NCBI RefSeq assembly: GCF_017084525.1
Contig: NZ_CP070950.1
Coordinates: forward strand, 1,178,001-1,242,000
DNA: 64,000 nucleotides
From: Conexibacter sp. SYSU D00693
GTDB taxonomy: Bacteria > Actinomycetota > Thermoleophilia > Solirubrobacterales > Solirubrobacteraceae
Direction of reading: 5' to 3'
Shown: positions 17,143 to 25,778 of the stretch, one piece after another
Position numbering within the stretch: the stretch's first letter is position 1
Layout: every line of letters starts with the position of its first letter
Notes under the pieces: generated by a model
What the model was told of the DNA's origin: nothing
The model's input: the letters and a program-made list of their open reading frames with translations, nothing else
Database searches by the model: none
Translations under genes and position numbers: made by a program

Positions 17143-17168
17143 CGCCCTGCTGGGCCGCCTAGCGCCCT
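17129..17168. repeat. 20-base tandem duplication across two convergent stop codons
   Basis: The 20 bases at 17129-17148 are repeated without a gap at 17149-17168. The first copy contains the TAG stop of the upstream gene; the end of the second copy forms the stop codon of the convergent Rho-like gene. Confidence 0.9.
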
Positions 17169-18510
17169 AGGACTCGCCCTCGAGCGCGGCGACGCGCGCG
17201 GCGGCGATCGCCTCGGCGCCCGCGTCGCCCACGAGCAGCTCCGGGCGCAGCGTGCCCGAGCGCACGAGGTCGACCGCCGGAAGGCGGTTCGTGCGGGTGA
17301 GCAGCTCATCGAGCGCGATGACGGTCGTCTCGCCGCCCACCGGCGCGGTGGCCGTGGCGATGATCGTCAGCGAGCCGCCGTCGACGATGGTGCGTGCCGA
17401 GGCCATGAGCTTGCGCGCGGCGCGCGCCTCCACCCCGTCCAGCGAGTCGACGAGGACGACGGCGTCGCCGCCGCGGGCCGCCACGCGCCGGGCCGTGTCG
17501 ACCGCGCGCTCGACCGCCTGGGTCTGGGCGTCGGGACCGGTGGCGAACGTCAGCGCCGCGGCCGGCTCGACCGCCCAGCCGCTGAGCTCCTCGGGCCGGA
17601 CTCCGGCGAGCACGAGCGAGACCTCGACGCCCTCGACGGCGGCCAGCGCCTCGGCGAGGCGGCGCAGCGCCTCGGTCTTGCCGCTGTGCGCGGCGCCGCT
17701 GACCGTGACGCGCGAGCCCTTGCCGATCGGCGTCAGCCACTCGATCGCCTTCAGCGTCGGGTCCTCGGAGCCGAACGCGAAGCGCTCGGCCGGCCAGGTG
17801 GCCGGCAGCTCGTCGAACGGCGTGCCCTCGGCGACCTCGTCGGCCGGCTTGCCGTTGATGGTGTCGATGCGGACGAGCGACGGGTAGCGCTCGCTGCGCC
17901 GCGGCGCGCGGACCGGGCCCGTGACGGTGTCGCCGCTCACGAGCTCGCAGCGGCGCACCTGCGCGGCGGAGATGTAGACGTCGTCGTCGCTGGGCTCCGG
18001 CGGGGAGACGCGCAGGAAGCCCGAGCCGTTGCCGAGCAGCTCGACGGTGCCCTCGGCGATGCGCTCCTCGCGCTGGTCGCGATCGCGATCGCGATCGCGG
18101 TCGCGGTCGTCGCGGTCGTCCTCGTCGCGGTCGCGGCCGCGACCGCCCCGGCGGCCCCGGCGGCGCGAGCGCGGCGCCTCGTCCTCGTCGTCCTCGTCGC
18201 GTGCGGCGGCGGGCGTCTCGGCGGGCTCGTCGTCGCCGGCGTCCTCGTCGGTCGCGCCGTCCTCGTCGGCGGCCTTGCGACGGCTGCGACCGCCGCGCGA
18301 GCGACGGCGGCGCGGGGTCTCCTCCTCCGCGGTGGCGTCGGCGCCGGAGTCGGCTTCGGCCTCCTCGGCGCCGCCCTGGCGCTCGAGGATCGTGTCGACG
18401 AGGTCGGCCTTGCGCAGACGGCGGAAGCCGTCGATGCCGATCTCTCGGGCGATCACGTGCAGGTCGGCGAGCGGGCTGGCCTCGAGCGCCTCTCGGGTGA
18501 GCACGGCCAT
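17167..18510 (-). CDS. Rho-like transcription termination factor with a degenerate motor domain
   Basis: A 447-residue protein built like Rho: N-terminal Rho_N/SAP helices (1-45), a long Asp/Arg-rich insert (50-150), an OB-fold RNA-binding domain (153-215, GTVELLGNGSGFLRV) and a RecA-type core with P-loop SGAAHSGKT (271-279), LVDS (353-356) and GGSLTIIATA (378-387). However the catalytic stretch that is IDERPEE in E. coli Rho reads LAGVRPEE (Asp and Glu lost), the Q-loop segment between the two core strands is absent, the R-loop is shortened and the C-terminal 40 or so residues are missing. ATP-driven translocation is therefore doubtful. AGGAGGA stands before the ATG. It may be an accessory or regulatory Rho. 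Confidence 0.8.
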   Translation of the reverse strand: MAVLTREALEASPLADLHVIAREIGIDGFRRLRKADLVDTILERQGGAEEAEADSGADATAEEETPRRRRSRGGRSRRKAADEDGATDEDAGDDEPAETPAAARDEDDEDEAPRSRRRGRRGGRGRDRDEDDRDDRDRDRDRDRDQREERIAEGTVELLGNGSGFLRVSPPEPSDDDVYISAAQVRRCELVSGDTVTGPVRAPRRSERYPSLVRIDTINGKPADEVAEGTPFDELPATWPAERFAFGSEDPTLKAIEWLTPIGKGSRVTVSGAAHSGKTEALRRLAEALAAVEGVEVSLVLAGVRPEELSGWAVEPAAALTFATGPDAQTQAVERAVDTARRVAARGGDAVVLVDSLDGVEARAARKLMASARTIVDGGSLTIIATATAPVGGETTVIALDELLTRTNRLPAVDLVRSGTLRPELLVGDAGAEAIAAARVAALEGES

Positions 18511-18603
18511 GGTGGGTCCTCCTGGTCTTCGTCAGCTGGGGTCGGTGGGCGCCCGGCCGCGTTGCGTCGCAGCGGCCGGGGCGATCCCGGTGTCCGCCGG
18601 ACT

Positions 18604-19305
18604 CTAGCTGGCGGCGCCGACCGTGCCCGCCTCGCGCACGAGGCCCTCGAGCCACGTCGCGAACTCGGGCCGCTTCTGCCAGTCGGCTTCGAAGCGCTCG
18701 ATGCCCGACGTCGTCAGCGGGTGCTCGAGCATCCCCTTGAGCACCTTGTACGGGATCGTCGAGACCTCGCAGCCCGCCTTCGCCGCCTGGACGGCGTGCA
18801 TCGGGTTGCGCAGCGAGGCGGCCAGGACCTGCGAGGTGGTGCCCGCGGGACGCAGCGCGTCGACGATCTCCTCGAGCACCGCGACGGAGTCGACGGACAT
18901 GTCGTCCACGCGGCCCATGAAGCACGAGATGTACGTCGCGCCGGCCTCGGCGCTCAGCAGCGCCTGGTTGGCGCTGAAGACCAGCGTCATGTTCACCGGG
19001 TGGCCGTCCTGCGTGAGCTCGCGGGTCGCGGCCAGGCCGGCCGGCGAGAACGGCACCTTCACGACGATGTGCTCGCTGAGCGTCCGCAGCGCACGGCCCT
19101 CGGCGACCATCTGCTTGGCGTCGCGCGAGACGACCTCGGCCGAGGTCGGGCCCTGCACGAGGTCGCAGATGCGCTTGATGGCCTCGCCGGGGTCGCCCTC
19201 CTCCTTGGCGAGCAGCGACGGGTTGGTCGTCGCGCCGGAGAGCACACCCCAGGCGGCGATCTCCTCGACCTCCTTGACGGAGCCGGTGTCGATGAAGAGC
19301 CTCAT
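18604..19305 (-). CDS. tal: Transaldolase / fructose-6-phosphate aldolase family (TalC type)
   Basis: A 233-residue single-domain barrel enzyme of the short transaldolase class: N-terminal MRLFIDTGSVKEVEEI, TTNPSLLAKE near residue 35, Schiff-base Lys in HIVVKVPFSPAGL (about residue 83) and NMTLVFSANQALLSAEAGATY. It transfers or cleaves dihydroxyacetone units in the pentose phosphate pathway. The start is the ATG at 19305; an upstream in-frame start at 19338 would add a non-conserved stretch. Whether the activity is transaldolase or fructose-6-phosphate aldolase cannot be told from these motifs alone. Confidence 0.9.
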   Translation of the reverse strand: MRLFIDTGSVKEVEEIAAWGVLSGATTNPSLLAKEEGDPGEAIKRICDLVQGPTSAEVVSRDAKQMVAEGRALRTLSEHIVVKVPFSPAGLAATRELTQDGHPVNMTLVFSANQALLSAEAGATYISCFMGRVDDMSVDSVAVLEEIVDALRPAGTTSQVLAASLRNPMHAVQAAKAGCEVSTIPYKVLKGMLEHPLTTSGIERFEADWQKRPEFATWLEGLVREAGTVGAAS

Positions 19306-19338
19306 GGGACCGAGGCTACCCCGTGCCCCGGTAGGCAC

Positions 19339-20238
19339 TCAGGACCCGTCGGCCCGGATCCACTTGAGGCGCTCGTCCTCGGTGTCGAACCCGGGGACGT
19401 CGGCGCGCCCGTCGAGCACGTCGCGGACCCGCAGGAGCTCGACGGCCTCGCGGACGTCGTGGACGCGGAGCATCGCGGCGCCCGAGTCGGCCGCCCAGGC
19501 GACGGCGCCGAGGGTCGAGGCCAGGCGCTCGTGCGGCGCCCGGCCCGTGATCGCGCCCAGGAAGTACTTGCGCGAGACGGCGGCCAGCCACGGCAGGCCG
19601 TCGGGCACCCAGTGCGCCCACGCCTTGAGGACCTCGACGCTCTCGGCCGGCGACTTGGCGAAGTCCGGCCCTGGGTCGACGACCATGCGGTCGCGCGCGA
19701 CGCCGTGCTCGAGGGCGACGGTACAGCGCTCGGCCAGGAACGTCCTGACGTCGTCGACGACGGCGCCGCCGTAGTCGGGGAACGCCTTGCGCTTGGGGTC
19801 GGCCCGCGTGTGCATGACCACGAGGCCGGCGCCGGACTGCGCCGCGAGGTCGGCCAGCGCGGTGTCGCGCAGCCCGGAGACGTCGTTGAGCAGGTGCGCG
19901 CCGGCGGCCAGCGCGGCCTCGGCGACCCCGGCCTTCCACGTGTCGACCGAGACGACGACGCCCTCGGCGACGAGCGCCTCGACGAGGGGGAGGACGCGGT
20001 CGCGCTCGACCTCCTCGGGCGAGACGTCGGTGTACGTGACGCCCGACTCCCCGCCCACGTCGATGAGGTCCGCGCCGTCGCGGACGAGCTCCAGCGCCTT
20101 GGCGACCTGCGCGTCGAGGTCGGCGAGCCGGGTCGCGTCGGAGAACGAGTCGGGGTTCGCGTTGACGATGCCCATGACCAGCGGGCGGCCGTCGACGAGC
20201 TCGAAGGCCCGGTCGCGCAGGCGCAGGGTGCGGGTCAT
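19339..20238 (-). CDS. folP: Dihydropteroate synthase family protein
   Basis: A 299-residue barrel protein with most DHPS signatures: GIVNANPDSFSD (about 22-33), DVGGESG, SVDTWK, NDVSG, DPGPDFAKS, VSRKYFLG and the final RVHDV. Two differ from classical enzymes: the loop normally reading STRPG is SGVTYTD, and DPGIGFGK is DPGPDFAKS, features reminiscent of the FolP2-type paralogs that lack synthase activity in mycobacteria. So the fold is certain but pABA condensation is not. The start overlaps the reductase stop (ATGA), implying the two work together, most plausibly in pterin or folate metabolism. Confidence 0.8.
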   Translation of the reverse strand: MTRTLRLRDRAFELVDGRPLVMGIVNANPDSFSDATRLADLDAQVAKALELVRDGADLIDVGGESGVTYTDVSPEEVERDRVLPLVEALVAEGVVVSVDTWKAGVAEAALAAGAHLLNDVSGLRDTALADLAAQSGAGLVVMHTRADPKRKAFPDYGGAVVDDVRTFLAERCTVALEHGVARDRMVVDPGPDFAKSPAESVEVLKAWAHWVPDGLPWLAAVSRKYFLGAITGRAPHERLASTLGAVAWAADSGAAMLRVHDVREAVELLRVRDVLDGRADVPGFDTEDERLKWIRADGS

Positions 20239-20990
20239 CGCGATGCCCGCAGGTGCAGGACGACGTGGTCGCCGGCGCGGTGCACGCCCGCCAACGCGAG
20301 CCGGGCCGGCGCGTCGAGCTCGGCGCCCTCGAGCACCGACGGCGCGTCGCCGGCCGCCAGCAGCGGGGCGACCGTGAGCAGGAGGTCGTCGAGCCCGCCC
20401 TGGGCCACGAGCTCGCGCAGCAGCGACGGGCCGCCCTCGCACAGGACGACCTGCGCCCCGCGCGCGCTTCCCAGGTGCTCGAGCACCGCGGGCAGCGTCA
20501 GCTCGTCGAAGCGCTCCACCGCGAGGTCGGCGCCCGGCGACGGCGGCGGCGCGCCGTCGTGCTCGGTGTAGACCTGGATGGGCACCCCGGCCTCGGCGAA
20601 GAGGGGGACGTCGAGGGGCAGGTCGAGCGCGCGCGACACCGTCGCCATGACGGGATGGGGCGCGCGCCGCGCGGCGCGGCGCAGCGCCACCTGGTCCTCG
20701 TCGAGGAGGTTCGCGTAGCGCTCGGCGGCCAGCGTGCGGGTGCCCACGAGGACGGCGTCGGCGGCGGTGCGCAGCTCGCGCAGGAGCTGGCGGTCGGCCG
20801 GGTGGCCGAGCGCGACGGAGCGCCCCTCGACGGCGGTGCGCCCGTCGAGCGAGGCGATCATCGCCGCGACGACGCGCGGCCGGCCCGGTACGGCCCGCTC
20901 GCGCAGCCCGAGCGCGGCCACGACGTCGCGCGCGGCGCGCTCGGGACCCGCCGGGCCGAGCGGGACGAGACCGGGGACGTCGTCGGCCAT
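20235..20990 (-). CDS. RibD C-terminal-type (dihydrofolate reductase fold) reductase
   Basis: A 251-residue stand-alone version of the RibD reductase domain: RVVAAMIASLDGRTAVEG (about 39-56), ADAVLVGTRTL, CEGGPSLLRELVAQGGLDDLLLTVAPLL. The family reduces pyrimidine or pterin rings with NADPH. It is translationally coupled to a DHPS-family gene by a 4-base overlap, whereas riboflavin genes are absent nearby. RibD-like proteins can stand in for dihydrofolate reductase in actinobacteria, which would suit this context; a riboflavin role remains possible. Confidence 0.82.
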   Translation of the reverse strand: MADDVPGLVPLGPAGPERAARDVVAALGLRERAVPGRPRVVAAMIASLDGRTAVEGRSVALGHPADRQLLRELRTAADAVLVGTRTLAAERYANLLDEDQVALRRAARRAPHPVMATVSRALDLPLDVPLFAEAGVPIQVYTEHDGAPPPSPGADLAVERFDELTLPAVLEHLGSARGAQVVLCEGGPSLLRELVAQGGLDDLLLTVAPLLAAGDAPSVLEGAELDAPARLALAGVHRAGDHVVLHLRASR

Positions 20991-21009
20991 CCCCGGACCC
21001 TACGTCCGC

Positions 21010-22848
21010 CTAGAGCTTCACCGACTTCTTGACGTCCTTGCGGGCGCCGGCGTTGTCGTAGGCGCTGATGGTGATCGTGACCTTGCCCTTGCGCGAGTAG
21101 CGGTGCGAGGCGCGCAGCGCGTCGGTCTTCGCCCCGTCGCCCCACGCGATGCGCACGAGCTTGAAGCCCGAGGCGCGCGTCGAGCCCTTCACGACGTCCT
21201 TGGCCTTCGCCGTGACCGACACGACGCGCCCGCGCTTGCGGACCTTGACCGTCAGCGACGGCGGCGTGTGGTCCACGCGCAGGTTGCGCGGCTTCATCGT
21301 GGACGTCTGGCCGCGCTTGTCGGTCGCGACGACCTTCCAGGTCAGGATCCCGTCGGGCACGACCGTGGGGACCGTCACCTTCGTGTCGGTGGTCTTCGCG
21401 ACCTCCTTGCCGCCGATCTGCACCGAGTAGGTGATGGGGCCCCAGAGGTCCAGCGGCGCCTGCCACGACAGCGGCGGCCGGGCGTAGGCGCGCCACTTCG
21501 TCGTCGTCAGGCCGAGGAAGGTGCCGGGCGTGCGGTCGTAGACGGCCGCGACGAGGCGCCGGTCGCCGCCCTGGCCCTGGACGAAGGCGGCCACGGCGTT
21601 GCCGATGCGGTCGATCCCGGCGTCGAAGCCGCCGGACTGGTCGACCGGACCGAGCCCGGGGTTCGAGATCGTCGTCGGCTCGCTGGGCAGCGGCGCGATG
21701 CGGCTCTCGGGCTTGTCGTCCCAGTAGGAGGCGCGGACGAGGTCGCCGTCGATCCACGCCGCCACGCGGTCCTGGCTCTCGGCGACGCCGCCGGCCGGGC
21801 GGCTGTACGGGCCGCCGCCCCCGAGCACCCGCGCCGGGACGAGCTTGTTCTCGCGCAGCAGCGCGCCGAAGACGCCGGAGCCCGAGGCGCTGGTGATGAT
21901 GCCCTCGCCGCGACCGCTCACGTCGACGCGCGTCGAGGCGATCGCGTCCGGACCGCCCGGTTCGACCGCGTCGCCGACCAGCGGCTCGTCGAAGGCTCCG
22001 CCGCGCAGCCGCCGGACGATCGAGCGCGTCTGGCCTCCGAGCGACTGGCGGAAGGCGACGTAGGCGAAGCTCGAGTCATCCTCGACGTCGACCTCGGGCA
22101 GGTCGGCGTCCCCGCCGGCCCGGCCGTCGAGGCTGTCGAGCGTCGCGTCGACCGGGCTGGTCGAGACACGGTCCTGGAAGACGCGCCGGGCGATGGTGTG
22201 CGTGCGCCCGTCGCCCAGCTGCTCACCGAAGACGACGACGGCCGTGCCGTCGGCGGCGATGGCCAGGCGGCTGCGCCGGGTGCCGTCGCCCGCGGGGTGC
22301 GCCGCGTCGACGTCGGCCGCGTCGGGCAGCCCGACGAAGCCCGCGTCCTTGCGGCCCAGGCGGGCCAGGCGCACGTCGGTGCCGACGGTGAACGAGACGT
22401 AGGCGCCGCCGTTGATCGACATGTCGACCGAGGGGGCGCTGCCTCCGGCGGCGACGACCTGCGGCGCCGTCCACGGCTGGTCGCCGGCCGGCTTGACCGC
22501 CGCCCAGAGCCCGCCGCCGCTCTCCCACACGACGGCCGCGCGGCCGCCGTCGGTCACCGCGACCGCCGGCGTCTGCGCCGGGGCCTCGATCCCGCCGTCC
22601 AGGCGCTCGGGTGCCTGGAAGCTGCCGTTGACCAGGCGCGAGACGAAGACGTGGTCGACGCCGCCGTCCTTCTTGACGTACGTGATCGCCCCCGAGCCGT
22701 CGCGGGCGACGTCGACGTCACCGACGCTGACGATGTCGGGGGTCGGCCCGTCGACGGGCTCGGCCTGGAAGAAGGCGGCGTGGGCGCCGGCCGGCGCGGC
22801 GAGCGCGGCGGCGAGGGCCATGGCGGGGAGGGCGAGGCGACGGCGCAT
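21010..22848 (-). CDS. Secreted propeller-like protein with C-terminal Ig/PKD-like domain
   Basis: A 612-residue exported protein: signal peptide MRRRLALPAMALAAALAAP...AHA with cleavage near residue 24, about 370 residues of repeated short beta modules (for example WTAPQVVAAGG, RSRLAIAADGTAVVVF) resembling a beta-propeller, then two beta-sandwich-like segments at the C-terminus (KVTVPTVVPDGILTWKV; KGKVTITISAYDNAG). No enzyme motif seen. A shorter paralog lies at 52211-53551 with the same WTAPQVV module. Function unknown; probably cell-surface or extracellular. Confidence 0.75.
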   Translation of the reverse strand: MRRRLALPAMALAAALAAPAGAHAAFFQAEPVDGPTPDIVSVGDVDVARDGSGAITYVKKDGGVDHVFVSRLVNGSFQAPERLDGGIEAPAQTPAVAVTDGGRAAVVWESGGGLWAAVKPAGDQPWTAPQVVAAGGSAPSVDMSINGGAYVSFTVGTDVRLARLGRKDAGFVGLPDAADVDAAHPAGDGTRRSRLAIAADGTAVVVFGEQLGDGRTHTIARRVFQDRVSTSPVDATLDSLDGRAGGDADLPEVDVEDDSSFAYVAFRQSLGGQTRSIVRRLRGGAFDEPLVGDAVEPGGPDAIASTRVDVSGRGEGIITSASGSGVFGALLRENKLVPARVLGGGGPYSRPAGGVAESQDRVAAWIDGDLVRASYWDDKPESRIAPLPSEPTTISNPGLGPVDQSGGFDAGIDRIGNAVAAFVQGQGGDRRLVAAVYDRTPGTFLGLTTTKWRAYARPPLSWQAPLDLWGPITYSVQIGGKEVAKTTDTKVTVPTVVPDGILTWKVVATDKRGQTSTMKPRNLRVDHTPPSLTVKVRKRGRVVSVTAKAKDVVKGSTRASGFKLVRIAWGDGAKTDALRASHRYSRKGKVTITISAYDNAGARKDVKKSVKL

Positions 22849-22941
22849 GGGTGCTGCAGGTGCTCCTGGGAGGGGACGGCGACAACAGCCGGGACGGGGT
22901 CCACAACCACCGAGGGGACCGAGGGTTGCGGAGGCGGGACT

Positions 22942-24639
22942 CTAGGCGTCCGAGCCGACGGCGGCGGCGTCGACGACGATGCCCTCGAGGCGGGCCTCTT
23001 CGAGGAACGCGCGGACCTCCGCGTCGATCCGGGCACCGTCCCAGCCGTGCTCGGCGGCCATCGCCGCGGCCACGCGCCGCGCCGCCGCCCCGTCGTCGGC
23101 GACGACGTCGCGGGCGGCCAGGAGGCCCAGGCGCGTCCGGCGCAGCAGCACGTCGGCCACGGTCCGCGCCTGCTCGGTGCGGGTCGCGTGCGTCGCCTCG
23201 GCCAGGAGGTCGGGCAGCCCCTCGACGATCGGCTGGGCCAGCTCGCCGCGCTCCCCGGCGACGGCGAGGACCTGGTGGGCGGCGTGGCCGTAGCGGCCGG
23301 CGAGCATCTCGTAGGAGCTCTCGGGGACCCCCTCCACGCGCGGCAGCGCGCCGGGCTCCACCGACTGGCCGAGCGGGATCTCGTGCGTGCGGCACGGAGC
23401 GTCGCGAGCCTCGCGCTCGACGAGGCGGTCGACGGCCATCTTCGCCATCCGCCGCCACGTCGTGAGCTTGCCCCCGGTGATCGTGATCATCCCGCTCGAG
23501 GTCTCGTAGAGCTCGGCCTTGCGGGAGATGTCGACCGACTTGCCGGTGTCGCCGGTCGAGATGAGCGGGCGGACCCCGGCGTAGGCGCCGGTGACGTCGT
23601 CGGGGGTGAGCGACTTGCCGAAGAACTCGTTGCACGCGTCGAGCAGGTAGGCGATGTCCTGCGCGGCCGGCGCGATGTGGTCGAGCTCGTCGGAGTCGAA
23701 GTCGTTGTCGGTCGTGCCGACGAGCGTCGCGCCGAGCCACGGCAGCGCGAAGATCGTGCGCCCCCCGCCGGCGGGGACGATGGCGCCGACGTTCAGCGGC
23801 AGCGTCTCCCGGCGGAACGTGATGTGGGTCCCGCGGCTCGGGCGGATGATCGGGACCTCCGCCTCGTCGTGCAGCTCCTCCGGGCGCAGCCGGTCGGCCC
23901 ACACGCCCGTCGCGTTGATGACGTTCGCGGCGCGGATGCGGAACGTCTCCCCCGTCGCGGCGTCGCGGGCCTGCACGCCGTCGGGCGCGAGCTCGGTGAC
24001 CTCGACGCCGTTGGCGCACACCGCGCCGAAGCGCTCGGCCTCGCCGAGGACCGTGAGCACGAGGCGGCTGTCGTCGGTCTGGCAGTCGTAGAAGAGGTAG
24101 CCCGAGCTGGGCTGGCGGCCCGCGAGCGCGGGCAGGAGCTCGGCGACCTCCTCGCCGGGGATGACACGGTGGCGGTCTGGTGCCCAGGACTCCATGGCGC
24201 CGTCGAGGCCGTCGCGCTCGGTGCCCTTGCCGCGACCGCGGCGGAACGGCCCGCGGATCTTGTCCACCGACATGACGTCGTAGAGGTTGAGGCCCATGCC
24301 GACCATGCGGTCGGGGCGCGCGCCGTCGAACGCGGGGACGATGAGGGGCAGCGGCTTCACGAGGTGCGGCGCGAGCGCGACCATGAGCTGGCGCTCGAGC
24401 AGCGCCTCGCGGACGAGGCCGAGGTCGAAGTTCTGCAGGTAGCGCAGGCCGCCGTGGACGAGCTTGCTCGAGCGGCTCGAGGTCCCCGAGGCGTAGTCGT
24501 GGCGCTCGACGAGGGCGACGGAGTAGCCGCGGCTGGCGGCGTCGAGCGCGCACCCGGCGCCGGTGATCCCGCCGCCGACGACGACGACGTCGAACTCGTC
24601 CTCGACGAGGGCGCTCAGGGCAGCGGCGCGCTCCAGCAT
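22942..24639 (-). CDS. glpD: Aerobic glycerol-3-phosphate dehydrogenase
   Basis: A 565-residue FAD enzyme with the GlpD pattern: FDVVVVGGGITGAGCALDAA at 16-35, SSRSSKLVHGGLRYLQ, the central GTTDNDF, and a C-terminal GlpD-type helical domain from about residue 400. It oxidises glycerol-3-phosphate to dihydroxyacetone phosphate and feeds electrons to the quinone pool at the membrane. It stands alone. On the minus strand upstream a CATAGACT-like -10 near 24650 lies close to the ATG at 24639, implying a short leader. Confidence 0.95.
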   Translation of the reverse strand: MLERAAALSALVEDEFDVVVVGGGITGAGCALDAASRGYSVALVERHDYASGTSSRSSKLVHGGLRYLQNFDLGLVREALLERQLMVALAPHLVKPLPLIVPAFDGARPDRMVGMGLNLYDVMSVDKIRGPFRRGRGKGTERDGLDGAMESWAPDRHRVIPGEEVAELLPALAGRQPSSGYLFYDCQTDDSRLVLTVLGEAERFGAVCANGVEVTELAPDGVQARDAATGETFRIRAANVINATGVWADRLRPEELHDEAEVPIIRPSRGTHITFRRETLPLNVGAIVPAGGGRTIFALPWLGATLVGTTDNDFDSDELDHIAPAAQDIAYLLDACNEFFGKSLTPDDVTGAYAGVRPLISTGDTGKSVDISRKAELYETSSGMITITGGKLTTWRRMAKMAVDRLVEREARDAPCRTHEIPLGQSVEPGALPRVEGVPESSYEMLAGRYGHAAHQVLAVAGERGELAQPIVEGLPDLLAEATHATRTEQARTVADVLLRRTRLGLLAARDVVADDGAAARRVAAAMAAEHGWDGARIDAEVRAFLEEARLEGIVVDAAAVGSDA

Positions 24640-24746
24640 CGAGGGGCCAGTCTATGTGTCCAGTCGGCTAACGCCCGGCGCTCGCACGCCGATGGGTGGG
24701 CATCGGTCGCTCGGTGGAGGGCGGCCATCGACCGGGGGGAACCGGG

Positions 24747-25745
24747 ATGAGGGCGAAGGGTCGCAGGGCCGGCTTGAGCGCGATGAGCGCCGTGGCCGTG
24801 CTCGCCGTGGGCGCGCCGAGCGCGCAGGCGGGCAGTGGGCTGCTCGGCGGGCTGCTGGGCGGGCTGGGCAACGTCGTCCAGCAGGTCGGCCAGACCGTGG
24901 GCGCGGTGGTCCCGGTCGCGGGCGGCGTCGTCACCAGCGCCACCGGCACGGTCGGCGGCGTGGTGACCGGCCTGGGCCAGACGACCGGCAGCGTCGAGCA
25001 GGTGCTGACCCAGGTCCTGAGCGGCGCGACCAGCTCGCCCTCCACCGGCGGTGCGACCGGCTCCACCGGGTCGGGGGCCGGCACCGGCTCCACCGGCGGC
25101 GCGCTCCCCCCGTCGACGGTCGAGCAGCTCCTGCAGGCCGTGACGGGCACGGGCACGGGCACCGGCACCGCGCCGGGCACGGGCTCCGGGCCGACCGGGA
25201 CCGGCGCCGGCGGGCTGGGCACCAGCACCACCGGCACCGGCACCGGCACCGGCACCGGCACGGGCGGGATCGCCTCCTCCGCGGCCGTGCAGGCGATCCT
25301 CAAGGACCTCGCGGCGAAGCTCACGGCGACGGCCACCCCGCCCAAGGACGCCGCGCAGCTCGCCGCGGTCCTCGGCTCGCCCGACGCGGCCGCGCCGGAC
25401 ACCGTCGTCCAGGTCCGCTCGGCCCTGGGCCAGGTCGGCAGGACCGGCAGGCTCAAGCTCGCCCTGGGCAGCGACGAGGCGGGCGTGGTCGCCTTCCAGG
25501 GCATCATCCGCCCTGGCCGCGCGCGCACCGCCAAGGCCAGGGGCTCACGGGCGCTCATCCGCTTCCCCGCCACCGTCCTGGCGTTCCGCGACGCCGGCCG
25601 CCTCGAGGTCACGGTCGAGCTCGGTCCCAAGGCGCGCAAGGCCCTGGCCGCGGCGCGCGACGCCAAGCTCTCCCTCGCGACGGTCGCCGCCGACGCCTAC
25701 CGCAACCAGGCCGGCGCCACGGTCAAGCGCTCCCTCAAGCGCTAG
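24747..25745 (+). CDS. Secreted Gly/Thr-rich repeat protein of unknown function
   Basis: A 332-residue protein starting with a clear signal peptide (cleavage after PSAQA, about residue 29), a hydrophobic Gly/Val segment (LLGGLLGGLGNVVQQVG), then a low-complexity region of Thr-Gly dipeptides (about residues 115-175) and a folded basic C-terminal domain of roughly 140 residues ending in KRSLKR. The Thr-Gly stretch is encoded by CACCGG-type hexamers that could expand or contract. An ATG at 24747 preceded by a GGGGGG-rich ribosome site is chosen; an upstream ATG at 24696 is less likely. No family recognised. Confidence 0.7.
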   Translation: MRAKGRRAGLSAMSAVAVLAVGAPSAQAGSGLLGGLLGGLGNVVQQVGQTVGAVVPVAGGVVTSATGTVGGVVTGLGQTTGSVEQVLTQVLSGATSSPSTGGATGSTGSGAGTGSTGGALPPSTVEQLLQAVTGTGTGTGTAPGTGSGPTGTGAGGLGTSTTGTGTGTGTGTGGIASSAAVQAILKDLAAKLTATATPPKDAAQLAAVLGSPDAAAPDTVVQVRSALGQVGRTGRLKLALGSDEAGVVAFQGIIRPGRARTAKARGSRALIRFPATVLAFRDAGRLEVTVELGPKARKALAAARDAKLSLATVAADAYRNQAGATVKRSLKR

Positions 25746-25750
25746 TCGAA

Positions 25751-25777
25751 GGTGGAAGGTGCCTGGCACCCTCCACC
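25751..25777. terminator. Bidirectional hairpin terminator
   Basis: An 11-pair stem with one mismatch (GGTGGA...TCCACC outside, GGTGC...GCACC inside) lies between two convergent genes, five bases after one stop and just before the other. Confidence 0.7.
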
Positions 25778-25778
25778 C

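Noticed and set aside
18070-18130. Regular GCGATC repeats that look array-like
   Set aside because: They are in frame and encode the Asp-Arg repeats of the Rho-like protein; there are no spacers, so this is not a CRISPR array.
25757-25771. GGTGCCTGGCACC palindrome as part of a REP-like family
   Set aside because: Only one copy is in the window and its position between convergent genes is explained by a terminator.
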